Positions 51,741-60,713 of a stretch of 64,000 nucleotides of DNA are shown here, piece by piece. The DNA is taken from the NCBI GenBank assembly GCA_946494335.1, contig CAMMBV010000010.1, forward strand, positions 23,447-87,446, read 5' to 3'. The notes beneath the pieces are model-generated. The model was not told where the DNA came from, made no database searches, and was given only the letters and a program-made list of their open reading frames with translations. This DNA is from an uncultured Ruminococcus sp. GTDB taxonomy: Bacteria > Bacillota > Clostridia > Lachnospirales > Lachnospiraceae. Made by a program: the position numbers and the translations under genes. Position 1 is the stretch's first letter. Each line of letters begins with the position of its first letter.

Positions 51741-52721
51741 ATGCAGAAAAAAGATGTACTGACAGCAGCTTACCTCAAAGAAAAGGATCGGTTCGCGGAT
51801 CTGGTCAATGTCCTGTGTTTTGAGGGAAGGCCCGTGATCCAGCCGGAGGATATCCAGGAGGAGGACAGCGCGGAGCTTCAGATCCGCAGGACAGGCGTGA
51901 GGACGGAGACGAAGAAACGGTACCGGGATATCATCCGCAAAGTGGCCTGCGGCATACAGTTTGCAATGATCTGTGTGGAGGAGCAAAGCTATGTGGACTA
52001 TGCTATGCCGGTGCGTGTTATGAGCTACAATGTTAACCGCTACGAACAGCAGCTGCGCACCAGAAAAGAGGAGCACCGGCAGAAACGTGACTTAAAAGGC
52101 GACGAATACCTGTCCGGGATTGCAAAAGACGATCGGTTCCTTCCGGTGATTACCATCGTACTGTACTTTGGAAAACACTGGGACGGCGCCCGGGATTTAA
52201 AAGATTTGCTTAACATGAAGGGCCTGCCGCCCCGGCTGCGGGAGTTGGCTGGGGAATATCCCATCTATGTGGTGGAAGTTGGAAATTTTCCCTATGCGGA
52301 ACAGTTCCGGACGGACTTAAGACAGGTGTTCGGCTTCTGCCAATATGCAGACGATAAGGAAAAGCTGAAGGCCTTCGTGAAAAAGGAATGGGAAGGGTTG
52401 TCAAATTTGTCAGAGGACGCCTACGACCTGATCAGTGCAGTGACCAGTACAGAGGAGCTGGACAAAATCAAAGAAGAAAAACAAAAGGGAGAGGAGAGAA
52501 AGAATATGTGCAAGGCGATTGATGATATGCTGGCAGATGCCAGAGAAGCTGGAGAAAAACTGGGAAAAACAATGGGAAGAGAAGAAGGCAGGGAAGAGAC
52601 TATTCAGGCGTTCGTGAAGTATTATCTGGATGAAGGTGTTTCAAAGGAGTTTGTCTGCTATCTACTTCAGAATATGTTTTCCATAGATCCGGAAACTGCT
52701 CAGAAATATTTTGCAGGGTAA
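51741..52721 (+). CDS. Rpn family recombination-promoting nuclease / PD-(D/E)XK protein (copy 2)
   Basis: This 326-residue protein has the same layout as copy 1 (31675) and is identical to copy 3 (63067) for about the first 264 residues. The Rpn core motif ICVEEQSYVDYAMPVRVMSY is intact. The charged linker before the tail (DAREAGEKLGKTMGREEGR) is longer than in copy 1, and the C-terminus ends in ETAQKYFAG. It starts behind AGGAAGGAGG. It stands directly before the LuxR gene of the guanidine operon, with no functional link apparent. Confidence 0.87.
   Translation: MQKKDVLTAAYLKEKDRFADLVNVLCFEGRPVIQPEDIQEEDSAELQIRRTGVRTETKKRYRDIIRKVACGIQFAMICVEEQSYVDYAMPVRVMSYNVNRYEQQLRTRKEEHRQKRDLKGDEYLSGIAKDDRFLPVITIVLYFGKHWDGARDLKDLLNMKGLPPRLRELAGEYPIYVVEVGNFPYAEQFRTDLRQVFGFCQYADDKEKLKAFVKKEWEGLSNLSEDAYDLISAVTSTEELDKIKEEKQKGEERKNMCKAIDDMLADAREAGEKLGKTMGREEGREETIQAFVKYYLDEGVSKEFVCYLLQNMFSIDPETAQKYFAG
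52506..52721 (+). CDS. Possible intragenic C-terminal Rpn fragment (RpnS-like), copy 2
   Basis: GGGAGAGGAG at 52487-52496 lies 9 nt before an in-frame ATG at 52506 (residue 256), giving a 71-residue product starting MCKAIDDML. Position and ribosome site match copies 1 and 3. Confidence 0.5.
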   Translation: MCKAIDDMLADAREAGEKLGKTMGREEGREETIQAFVKYYLDEGVSKEFVCYLLQNMFSIDPETAQKYFAG

Positions 52722-52781
52722 AGAATTTAAATGCTCTATCGGATGGAATGCGATAAAATTTCAGCTTTTTGACCTCTTTTT

Positions 52782-52816
52782 TAGAACTTGCATTTTCAGA
52801 AAATGGATGCTAAAAT
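52782..52816 (+). promoter_or_regulatory. Promoter of the luxR gene with an overlapping AAGTTCTA-type box
   Basis: TTGCAT at 52788-52793, a 17-nt spacer and TAAAAT at 52811-52816. TAGAACTT (52782-52789) is the reverse complement of the AAGTTCTA boxes found before the downstream operon, and it overlaps the -35, as expected for autoregulation. Confidence 0.6.
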
Positions 52817-52834
52817 ATGGACTGTAAATTTTGT

Positions 52835-52870
52835 GCAAGGGTGCATAGGCACCCTTGCTTTTTTTATTTT
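52835..52870 (+). terminator. Terminator in the luxR leader
   Basis: GCAAGGGTGC ATAG GCACCCTTGC followed by T7 is a canonical terminator only about 15 nt after the expected start of the luxR transcript and 35 nt before the gene. It either closes read-through from the Rpn gene or acts as an attenuator. Confidence 0.85.
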
Positions 52871-52904
52871 TCGGGGAAACCCAAAAAGAAAAAGAGGGTT
52901 AAGT

Positions 52905-53678
52905 ATGAGTGATCATTTGAGAGAAAAAGACTGGCTGATGGTCAATGATATGCTGCTGGAAATGTATGATATCACCGATGTGTCGGCGTTTGCGAATCAG
53001 ATACTGCGTGTGCTGCGTATGCTGATCCCCTATACGAAGGGTTATTTTCTGGTGTTTGACAGGAACGGAAAGATAGATGATGAGAAGTCTGCATTTCTGG
53101 AAATGACCATAAAAGAGTGTGAGATGTATATCCGTACCTTTTATGAAAAGGATTACATAAAGTATACCTTTGATCTGTCCAAACACACCATAACGTATCG
53201 GGATACGGATATCATGCCGGAAGAATACCGCAAAAAAACCGAGTTCTATCAGTCCTTTTTAAAACCAAACGGTATTCCATACGGAGCAGGCATCGTACTG
53301 CGCCGGCATGAAAAAAGCATTGGGATACTGAATCTTTTCCGGGATGAAAATCTGGGAGATTTCCACAGCCGGGATATGTTTATTCTGGATATTCTGAAAA
53401 GTCATGTGGCCCATATGTTGTCCAGGATTCTGGAGCAGGGAAAATCTGCATGGAGTGAATCCAGGATGTGTGTGCGGCAAGGTGTGGAGCAATTCGGACT
53501 GTCTTACCGGGAGGGGGAGGTGCTGGCCTGCATGGATGAGGGATTATCCAATGCGCAGATTGCGGATCAGATGGGAATCAGTATCTCAACGGTGAAGAAG
53601 CATGTGTACCATATATTTGAAAAAGCGTCTGTCAATTCAAGGGGACAGCTGCGTAAGGTACTGGAAGAATTGAAATAA
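52905..53678 (+). CDS. LuxR family transcriptional regulator of the guanidine operon
   Basis: The gene encodes 257 residues from ATG 52905 behind AAAGAGGG; an upstream extension would cross the terminator. The N-terminal 190 residues look like a GAF/PAS-type sensory domain (LIPYTKGYFLVFDRNGKIDD). The C-terminal GerE/LuxR HTH is LSYREGEVLACMDEGLSNAQIADQMGISISTVKKHV. There is no receiver domain, so it probably binds a ligand directly. It lies before the 53891-62521 operon with matching AAGTTCTA boxes, which makes it the likely activator. Confidence 0.88.
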   Translation: MSDHLREKDWLMVNDMLLEMYDITDVSAFANQILRVLRMLIPYTKGYFLVFDRNGKIDDEKSAFLEMTIKECEMYIRTFYEKDYIKYTFDLSKHTITYRDTDIMPEEYRKKTEFYQSFLKPNGIPYGAGIVLRRHEKSIGILNLFRDENLGDFHSRDMFILDILKSHVAHMLSRILEQGKSAWSESRMCVRQGVEQFGLSYREGEVLACMDEGLSNAQIADQMGISISTVKKHVYHIFEKASVNSRGQLRKVLEELK

Positions 53679-53757
53679 AAGTTCTACAAAAGTTCTATAC
53701 AGGTGAAAAAAATCCGTATTTCGGTCAATTGTATCTTTCTTTTTGTAATGATAAGAT
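53677..53757 (+). promoter_or_regulatory. Promoter of the guanidine operon with tandem AAGTTCTA boxes
   Basis: Two 11-nt direct repeats, AAAAGTTCTAC (53677-53687) and AAAAGTTCTAT (53688-53698), are spaced one DNA turn apart. About 30 nt later is TTGTAT (53729-53734), a 17-nt spacer and TAAGAT (53752-53757). This is a typical activator layout for LuxR. Confidence 0.65.
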
Positions 53758-53779
53758 GATGGCATTAAAAGAGAGCACA

Positions 53780-53832
53780 AAAAGAGAAAATGCAAGGGAG
53801 CATTCATCCGGCGCATTTTCTCTTTTTTTCTT
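53780..53832 (+). terminator. Leader terminator of the guanidine operon
   Basis: AGAGAAAATGC / GCATTTTCTCT followed by T7 lies between the promoter at 53729 and the first gene at 53891, so the transcript must read through or be antiterminated. I see no guanidine-I, -II or -III riboswitch motif. Confidence 0.8.
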
Positions 53833-53890
53833 TCACAGGAAAGTGTTCTGTGTGATACAGGATTTCAGGAAAAGAAGAAAGGTGGAGAGC

Positions 53891-54613
53891 ATGATGAAAA
53901 AAATATGGAGTAAAGTGTTAAGACCGGGAGAAAAATGGTCCGGAAACATTGGCCGGGGGAAATATATTCATTTTAAAGCGCTGGGAGATGACGCCAATGT
54001 ATCGATGCTGATGTACAACATGCTGGATACTTCGGAGCGTTACAATATGCCAGATACGCTGAAGGCGCAATTCATTTCCTCGCTGACGAAAGGGAATGTA
54101 CTGATGAGTGACAACGGAAGGGTACTGGCCAGCATCGTGGAAGACAGCCTGGGATGGCATGATACGATTTCCGGTCACACAACGAGACGGCTGACCGATG
54201 AGAAATATGGGAAGACGACGTATCAGGAGATGAGAAATGAGTGGTATCGTTGCGGGGAAGAGAATTTTAAGATGGAGCTGGTGAGAAATAATATGAGCGC
54301 CAGAGACCTGGTGCCCTGTGTCAATCTGTTTTCCAAGGTATACGTGGAGGAAGACGGCAGCATGCACTTTGAAGAAGGACACTGCAAGGAAGGGGCGACT
54401 GTGACGCTCCGGACGGAAATGGATATCATCTTTATCGTGTCCAATACACCCAATCCGCTGGATCCGGCAAAGGAATTTCCGTCGGTTCCTGTTTCCATTG
54501 AAGTCTATGACGCGCCGGAAACAGATCTGACAGATGAGTGCGTCAACTATCGTCCGGAGAACTACAGAGCATTTGAAAATACCTGGGAATATTATAATCT
54601 GCTGGGCAGATAA
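53891..54613 (+). CDS. DUF1989 urea carboxylase-associated protein 1 (carboxyguanidine deiminase subunit)
   Basis: The gene encodes 240 residues from ATG 53891 behind GGTGGAG; an upstream in-frame extension would include the terminator. DUF1989 features are VLRPGEKWSGNIGRGKYIHFKA at the start and MLMYNMLDTSERYNMPDTL. DUF1989 pairs next to this type of carboxylase are subunits of carboxyguanidine deiminase, which removes the amino group of carboxyguanidine. It is 33 nt before its partner gene. Confidence 0.85.
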   Translation: MMKKIWSKVLRPGEKWSGNIGRGKYIHFKALGDDANVSMLMYNMLDTSERYNMPDTLKAQFISSLTKGNVLMSDNGRVLASIVEDSLGWHDTISGHTTRRLTDEKYGKTTYQEMRNEWYRCGEENFKMELVRNNMSARDLVPCVNLFSKVYVEEDGSMHFEEGHCKEGATVTLRTEMDIIFIVSNTPNPLDPAKEFPSVPVSIEVYDAPETDLTDECVNYRPENYRAFENTWEYYNLLGR

Positions 54614-54646
54614 CAGGATACGGGAAAGAAAACAGGGAGGTAAGCC

Positions 54647-55303
54647 ATGTACGGATTTATAGAAAAAGTAAGTGAGTTAAAAGAAGAAAACGCAATCTAT
54701 GACGAGGTGCTGGAAGCCGGTCTTGGCTGGATGCATGAACTGCTTCCAGGTCAGTCCTTAAGAATTGTGGATATGGAAGGAAACCAGGCGGTGGATACCA
54801 CCTTTTATGATATGACCAATCCGGAGGATCATTACGGTGCCATTCCAACCATTGTGATGCAGAATAATATTTATCTGACCACCGGTTCCATATTAAGGAC
54901 GGAGTCGGGGAAACCGTTGCTGGAGATTACGGCAGACCTGACCGGACGTCACGATACATTGGGAGGGGCCTGCTCTTCCCAGAGCAATACCGTGCGGTAC
55001 GCCAGAGAAAAAATCTATATGCATAACTGCAGGGACAGCTTTATGCTGCAGCTGGCAAATGATACCCATGGTTTGATGAAGCGGGATCTGGCTCCGAATA
55101 TCAACTTTTTCATGAATGTGCCGGTATCCAAAGACGGAGGATCCAAATTTGACGACGGGGTGTCCGCGCCGGGAAAATACGTGGAGATGAAAGCGCTGGA
55201 ACATACCATGGTTCTGGTGAGCAACTGTCCGCAGTTAAACAACCCGTGCAACGCCTACAATCCTACCCCGATCCGTCTGTTGATCTGGGATAAGGAATCA
55301 TAA
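54647..55303 (+). CDS. DUF1989 urea carboxylase-associated protein 2 (carboxyguanidine deiminase subunit)
   Basis: This 218-residue protein of the same family as the preceding one shows LPGQSLRIVDMEGNQAVDTTFYD at about residues 34-56, GGACSSQSN at about 105, and SNCPQLNNPCNAYNPTPI near the end, with cysteines that may bind zinc. With the first DUF1989 protein it should convert carboxyguanidine to allophanate. A pair of such genes next to the carboxylase favours guanidine over urea as the true substrate. Confidence 0.85.
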   Translation: MYGFIEKVSELKEENAIYDEVLEAGLGWMHELLPGQSLRIVDMEGNQAVDTTFYDMTNPEDHYGAIPTIVMQNNIYLTTGSILRTESGKPLLEITADLTGRHDTLGGACSSQSNTVRYAREKIYMHNCRDSFMLQLANDTHGLMKRDLAPNINFFMNVPVSKDGGSKFDDGVSAPGKYVEMKALEHTMVLVSNCPQLNNPCNAYNPTPIRLLIWDKES

Positions 55304-55317
55304 GGAAAACAATTGGA

Positions 55318-55382
55318 AAATAGAAACTGTCAGTCGTAACGCTGCAAAGGGGCAGCCAGAATATGATTGGCAGTTTTTCTAT
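55318..55382 (+). other. Long hairpin between the DUF1989 and carboxylase genes
   Basis: ATAGAAACTG / CAGTTTTTCTAT encloses a GCTGC / GGCAGC inner stem. It may stabilise or process the operon mRNA. Confidence 0.5.
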
Positions 55383-55406
55383 ACAAAAATTCAGAGGAGT
55401 AAAAGA

Positions 55407-58400
55407 ATGTTTGAAAAAATTTTAATTGCAAACCGGGGAGCCATCGCGGTAAAAATTGAGCGTACGCTAAAGAGAATGGGAATAAAAAGCGTAGCCGTCT
55501 ATGCAAAAGCAGACCGGGACAGCCTGCATGTGGAATATGCGGATGAAGCGGTTGACCTTGGAGCGGGCGCGGCGAAGGATACCTATCTGGATATGGAAAA
55601 GATTATCCAGGCGGCTCTTTCCACAGGCGCGCAGGCGGTGCATCCGGGCTATGGTTTTTTAAGTGAGAATACGGAATTCGCGAAAGCGTGTGAGAAAAAT
55701 GGGATTGCCTTCATTGGACCAAGCTGCGAACAGATCCAATTGTTCGGCCTGAAGCATTCCGCCAGGGCTTTGGCACAATCCGCTGAAGTTCCGATGCTTC
55801 CCGGAACGGGACTTTTGGACAGCAAAAAAGACGCGGTGGAAAAAGCAGACGAGATCGGCTATCCCGTTATGTTAAAAAGCACAGCCGGAGGCGGAGGAAT
55901 CGGCATCCGTATCTGTTACAGCAAAGAGGAGCTGGAAGAGTGTTATGAAAATGTAAAGCATCTGGCGGAAAATAATTTTAATGACGGCGGCGTATTTCTG
56001 GAAAAATATGTGGAAAAAGCCCGTCACGTGGAAGTGCAGATCTTTGGAAATGACAAAGGAGAGACAGCCGTATTAGGCGACAGGGACTGCTCGGTACAAA
56101 GAAGAAATCAGAAGGTGGTGGAGGAGGCTCCAGCGCCGGGAATTCCAAAAGAGGTCCGGCTGCGGATGCACGAAGCGGCAAGACGGCTGGCCAAAAAGGC
56201 TTCCTACCGCAATGCAGGAACGGTGGAATTTCTTTATGATGAATCCTGCCAGGAGTTTTATTTTCTGGAGGTCAATACCAGACTTCAGGTGGAACACGGC
56301 ATCACGGAACAAGTCATGGGCGTAGACCTGATCGAGTGGATGATCAGGGAAGCGGCAGGGGAACTGTACGGAATCGAGGACAGAGAATACAGGCCGAAGG
56401 GCAATGCGATAGAGGTTCGTGTCTATGCAGAGGACTGCATCAATAATTTCAGACCGGCCAGCGGAAAAGTAGATGACGTTAGCTTTTCTGAGAAGGCGCA
56501 GGTGGAGACCTGGATCAGAAAAAATATGGAAGTGACCGCCCTGTATGATCCTATGCTGGCGAAACTGATCGTACATGGAAAGACCAGAAAAGAGGCGGTT
56601 AAAACCATGCAGGCAGTGCTGGAAGAATCCAATGTATATGGCGTTACCAGCAATATGCAGTATTTGAAGGCGCTGATGCACACGGATGATTACGAACAGG
56701 CCAGACTGTATACGAGAATGCTGGAAGGATTTTTACCGGAAGAGCATGCGCTGGAGGTATTAAACGGCGGCGTACAGACGACGGTACAGGACTATCCGGG
56801 GATGATCGGTTACTGGACAGTGGGCGTGCCGCCCTGCGGAGCCATGGACAGCTATAGTTTCCGGATCGGAAATCACCTGCTGGGAAATCCGGAGGGCGCA
56901 GCAGGTCTGGAGATGACCTTGCAGGGAGGAAGTTACCGGTTTCGGACGTCTGTAAGCTTCTGTCTGACCGGAGCGGATATGGCCCCCACCCTGGATGGCG
57001 AACCGATTCCCATGTATCAGGTGGTACAGGCTAAACCGATGCAGGTACTGAAGCTGGGCATGTGCCAGACAGGTATGCGCGCGTATCTGCTTGTGGCAGG
57101 GGGAATCCAGGTTCCCAAAATCATGGGAAGCGCGTCCACCTTTGCAGATGGGAAGTTCGGCGGCCACAACGGAAGAAAGCTTCGTACCGGTGATGTGCTG
57201 AAGCTTTCGGACAATTGCCGGATCGAGAAGGAGAATCAGTTCGATCCGGAGTATATCCCTCCGATTACCAACGAATGGATCATCGGCATACTGCCAGGAC
57301 CACAGCCCACCGGTGAATATTTAAAACCGAAGTATCTGACCACACTGACAGAGTCGGAATATGAGGTGAACTTTAACAGCGCCAGAACCGGGATCCGGCT
57401 GAACGGACCGATTCCGGAGTGGGTGCGTGAAGACGGCGGCGAGGCAGGGCTGCATCCTTCCAATATTCACGACAATGCCTATGCAATCGGAACGCTGGAC
57501 CTGACCGGAGATCAGTCGATTCTTCTGGGACCGGACGGCCCCAGTCTGGGAGGCTTTGTCTGTCCTGTGACGACGGCAAAGGGAGAACTGTGGAAGCTGG
57601 GCCAGGTACATCCGGGCGACAAGGTGCGTTTCCGGCTGTTGGATCTGGATCAGGCTGCGGTGATTCGAAAAGCGCAGGAGGACAATATCCGGCAGAACTA
57701 TACGAAGGTGGAGCTGCCTGCACAAAAAAGAGAGATCGATGCTTCCTATGCGGTATTGGCAGAGGGCGTCTCTGATGAAACGGAATATAAAATCCGACTG
57801 GACGGAGAAGAAAATATTCTTCTGGAGTACGGTAAGATGGAACTGAATATCGAGCTGCGGTTCCGGGTTCATATCCTGATGAATGAGCTGGAAAAAAGTA
57901 AGCTTCCCATCATCGATATGACGCCGGGCATCCGGTCGCTGCAGATTCATTTTGATTTGAATAAGACTAATGCGCTGGAAATGACAAAGCAGGTGCTTAA
58001 GATTAACAGCAGGTTAAAAGAGTTGGATGACATTGAAGTTCCTTCCAGGATTATCAGACTTCCGTTATCCTGGGATGATTCCCAGACACGTCTGGCGGCA
58101 AAACGATATCAGCAGACGGTGCGCCCCGACGCACCATGGTGTCCCAGCAACCCGGAATTTATCCGCAGGATCAACGGTCTGGATTCGCTGAGGGATGTAC
58201 AGGACATTGTATTTAACGCAAACTATCTTGTGTTGGGCCTGGGAGATGTGTATCTGGGCGCTCCGGTAGCCACGCCGGTCGATCCCCGTCACAGGATGGT
58301 GACTACCAAGTATAATCCAGCCAGGCCGTGGACGCCGGAAAATGCCGTTGGTATCGGCGGCGCGTATCTGTGCGTGTATGGTATGGAGGGTCCTGGCGGA

Positions 58401-59018
58401 TATCAGTTCGTCGGAAGAACGATTCAGATGTGGAATCAGCTTCGGGAGACCAAGTATTTCAGGAAAGAAAAACCCTGGCTGTTACGTTTCTTTGATCAGC
58501 TGAAATTCTATCCCTGCTCAGCGGAAGAAATCCTGAAATACCGGGAAGATTTCCTGCGGGGCGAATTTGATATCGAGATTGAAGAAACCACCTTCCATCT
58601 GGGAGCGTACAAGCAGTATCTGGAAAACATCAAGGAGAGCAGCGCCGCGTTTAAGAGACATCAGGAAGCTGCTTTTGAGGCGGAACGGCAAAGATGGCAT
58701 GAGCAGGGACTGGATCATTTCATCTCAGAGACACAGATGGAGCATCCGGCCCAGGAGATCAAGATCGAGGATGGATGCGAGGGCGTCTATGCCACCATAC
58801 CGGGAAGCGTGTGGAAGGTTTTGACGAAAGAAGGAAGCGATGTGGAAAAAGAACAGGAAGTGATCGTTCTGGAAAGTATGAAGATGGAGTTTCCCATAGA
58901 AACGGAGTATACCGGCAAGATCCGGGAATTGTATGTGAAATCCGGAGATCAGGTGGACGCAGGACAATTGCTGGCAACGATAGAAGTAGAGGGGGATGGA
59001 AAGCATGTATTTTCCTGA
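55407..59018 (+). CDS. uca: Biotin-dependent urea/guanidine carboxylase
   Basis: This 1203-residue enzyme uses ATP and bicarbonate to carboxylate urea or guanidine. Residues 1-445 are biotin carboxylase (HPGYGFLSENTEFA, ATP-site GGGGIG, TRLQVEHGITE). From about 450 comes a KipA-like half (NGGVQTTVQDYPGMIGYWTVG, LGPDGPSLGGFVCPV), then a KipI-like half (about 790 onward), then the carboxyltransferase region with EGPGGYQFVGRTIQMWN. The C-terminal biotinyl domain has ESMKME with Lys at about 1159. The amidase is not fused, unlike yeast Dur1,2. The DUF1989 neighbours favour a guanidine carboxylase. It starts behind GAGGAG. Confidence 0.92.
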   Translation: MFEKILIANRGAIAVKIERTLKRMGIKSVAVYAKADRDSLHVEYADEAVDLGAGAAKDTYLDMEKIIQAALSTGAQAVHPGYGFLSENTEFAKACEKNGIAFIGPSCEQIQLFGLKHSARALAQSAEVPMLPGTGLLDSKKDAVEKADEIGYPVMLKSTAGGGGIGIRICYSKEELEECYENVKHLAENNFNDGGVFLEKYVEKARHVEVQIFGNDKGETAVLGDRDCSVQRRNQKVVEEAPAPGIPKEVRLRMHEAARRLAKKASYRNAGTVEFLYDESCQEFYFLEVNTRLQVEHGITEQVMGVDLIEWMIREAAGELYGIEDREYRPKGNAIEVRVYAEDCINNFRPASGKVDDVSFSEKAQVETWIRKNMEVTALYDPMLAKLIVHGKTRKEAVKTMQAVLEESNVYGVTSNMQYLKALMHTDDYEQARLYTRMLEGFLPEEHALEVLNGGVQTTVQDYPGMIGYWTVGVPPCGAMDSYSFRIGNHLLGNPEGAAGLEMTLQGGSYRFRTSVSFCLTGADMAPTLDGEPIPMYQVVQAKPMQVLKLGMCQTGMRAYLLVAGGIQVPKIMGSASTFADGKFGGHNGRKLRTGDVLKLSDNCRIEKENQFDPEYIPPITNEWIIGILPGPQPTGEYLKPKYLTTLTESEYEVNFNSARTGIRLNGPIPEWVREDGGEAGLHPSNIHDNAYAIGTLDLTGDQSILLGPDGPSLGGFVCPVTTAKGELWKLGQVHPGDKVRFRLLDLDQAAVIRKAQEDNIRQNYTKVELPAQKREIDASYAVLAEGVSDETEYKIRLDGEENILLEYGKMELNIELRFRVHILMNELEKSKLPIIDMTPGIRSLQIHFDLNKTNALEMTKQVLKINSRLKELDDIEVPSRIIRLPLSWDDSQTRLAAKRYQQTVRPDAPWCPSNPEFIRRINGLDSLRDVQDIVFNANYLVLGLGDVYLGAPVATPVDPRHRMVTTKYNPARPWTPENAVGIGGAYLCVYGMEGPGGYQFVGRTIQMWNQLRETKYFRKEKPWLLRFFDQLKFYPCSAEEILKYREDFLRGEFDIEIEETTFHLGAYKQYLENIKESSAAFKRHQEAAFEAERQRWHEQGLDHFISETQMEHPAQEIKIEDGCEGVYATIPGSVWKVLTKEGSDVEKEQEVIVLESMKMEFPIETEYTGKIRELYVKSGDQVDAGQLLATIEVEGDGKHVFS

Positions 59019-60702
59019 GAAACTGACGTGCCGGTGGATCGAGCAGGCATATGATAATGGAATGACGCCTTATGAGCTTCTGGATGAGGTGATCAAAAGA
59101 GCGAAAGAACAGCGGGAGAAGAATATATGGATCGTGGAACCGTCCAGGGAGCTGGCCGGACCGTATATCGATCGTCTTCCAAAAAACAGGGAACGGTATC
59201 CGCTTTGGGGGATTCCCTTTGCCATCAAAGACAATATCGATCTGGCAGGCGTGCCGACGACGGCCGCCTGTCCGGATTACGCTTATATCCCGGAAAAAAG
59301 CGCGTATGTGGTGCAAAAGCTGATAGAGGCCGGGGCGATTCCGGTAGGAAAAACCAATCTGGATCAGTTTGCAACCGGTCTGGTGGGAACGCGCTCTCCC
59401 TATGGGGAGGTTCACAATGCTTACCAGCCGGAGTTGATCAGCGGCGGTTCCAGTTCCGGTTCCGGCGTCAGTGTCGGCGCGGGAATCGTACCTTTTGCGC
59501 TGGGTACGGATACTGCCGGTTCCGGTCGGGTTCCTGCAATGCTGCATAGCCTGATCGGATACAAGCCGCCCCGCGGTTCCTGGTCCAGCGCCGGCGTCGT
59601 ACCGGCCTGCGCCAGCCTGGACTGTGTCACGGTGATGACCCATTCACTGGATGAGGCGCGGCTGATTGATCAATGTGTCAGAGGGTATGACCCGGACTGC
59701 ATTTGGTCGCGCAAGATTGAAAAAAAGGGAGAAAAGCTTCCGGAAAAAATTTATCTGCCTGCCGCGGAACCAAGATTTTACGGCGATTATGCCGAAATTT
59801 ATCGCAAAAAATGGCATCAGGCTGTAAACCGCCTGGAAAACCTTGGCATACCGGTAGAATACATCGATTACGCCATGTTTGAACAGGCGGCGGCGATCCT
59901 CTATGAGGGCGCTTATGTGGCCGAACGCTGGGAGGCTTTGCAGGAATTTGTGGAAGGTCATCCGGGCAAGACCTTCCCTGTGACAGAACAGATTCTGCGA
60001 TCCGGGGCAAAAATAGAAAACACAGCGGCAAAGCTGTTTGAAAATCTGCATGAGCTGCAGGCCTATCGTCATCGTGCCGACGTCCTTTTAAAAAATGCCG
60101 TCATGGTTATGCCGACAGCGGGAGGCACGTTCCGGAGAGAACAGGTGAGGGAAAATCCCATTGAAACCAACAGCCTGATGGGACTTTACACGAATCATTG
60201 TAATCTTCTGGATCTGGCGGCTATTGCGGTGCCGGAAAACAGTTCGGATCGGGAATATCCTTTTGGCATTACGATCTTCGGACTGCATGATGCGGAATCT
60301 GTCATATGCAAAACGGCAGAAAGATTTCTGGACAGTGAGCCGGTAAAGATCGCTGTCTGCGGACTGCATAAACAGGGAAGGCAGCTGGAATATCAGCTGA
60401 CAGAGCTGGGAGGTACTTTTTTGGAACGTACCAGAACGGATTCAACGTATCATTTATATGAGCTGAATACCAGTCCGGTGAAGCCCGGGCTGCTCAAAAA
60501 TCCCAAAACACAGGGAAATGGAATTGAGGCGGATATTTTCCTTCTTCCCAAATGCCAGTTTGGAGCGTTTATGGAGCGGGTGCCGTCGCCCTTGACGATC
60601 GGGGAGATCTGTCTGGAAAACAAGGAATGCGTCAAAGGCTTTTTGTGTGAAAGCTATGCGGCGGAAGACGCTTTGGATATTACAAAGAAGGGACGTTTTT
60701 AA
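59005..60702 (+). CDS. Allophanate hydrolase-type amidase (AtzF-like)
   Basis: The gene encodes 565 residues from ATG 59005, 9 nt after AGAGGGGG and inside the end of the carboxylase gene; ATG 58996 is too close to that site. It has the amidase signature with Lys at about 75 (PFAIKDNID), the Ser pair in GGSSSGSG (about 150) and TDTAGSGRVPA (about 175). The long C-terminal domain (about residues 430-565) is that of allophanate hydrolases (QFGAFMERVPSPLTIGE). It splits allophanate to ammonia and CO2, the last step of guanidine or urea breakdown by this route. Confidence 0.9.
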   Translation: MYFPEKLTCRWIEQAYDNGMTPYELLDEVIKRAKEQREKNIWIVEPSRELAGPYIDRLPKNRERYPLWGIPFAIKDNIDLAGVPTTAACPDYAYIPEKSAYVVQKLIEAGAIPVGKTNLDQFATGLVGTRSPYGEVHNAYQPELISGGSSSGSGVSVGAGIVPFALGTDTAGSGRVPAMLHSLIGYKPPRGSWSSAGVVPACASLDCVTVMTHSLDEARLIDQCVRGYDPDCIWSRKIEKKGEKLPEKIYLPAAEPRFYGDYAEIYRKKWHQAVNRLENLGIPVEYIDYAMFEQAAAILYEGAYVAERWEALQEFVEGHPGKTFPVTEQILRSGAKIENTAAKLFENLHELQAYRHRADVLLKNAVMVMPTAGGTFRREQVRENPIETNSLMGLYTNHCNLLDLAAIAVPENSSDREYPFGITIFGLHDAESVICKTAERFLDSEPVKIAVCGLHKQGRQLEYQLTELGGTFLERTRTDSTYHLYELNTSPVKPGLLKNPKTQGNGIEADIFLLPKCQFGAFMERVPSPLTIGEICLENKECVKGFLCESYAAEDALDITKKGRF

Positions 60703-60713
60703 GGATTAACGGG

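Noticed and set aside
53679..53890. Guanidine (ykkC or mini-ykkC) riboswitch before the carboxylase operon
   Set aside because: None of the conserved guanidine-I core or ACGR-loop hairpins is visible; only a terminator hairpin is present.
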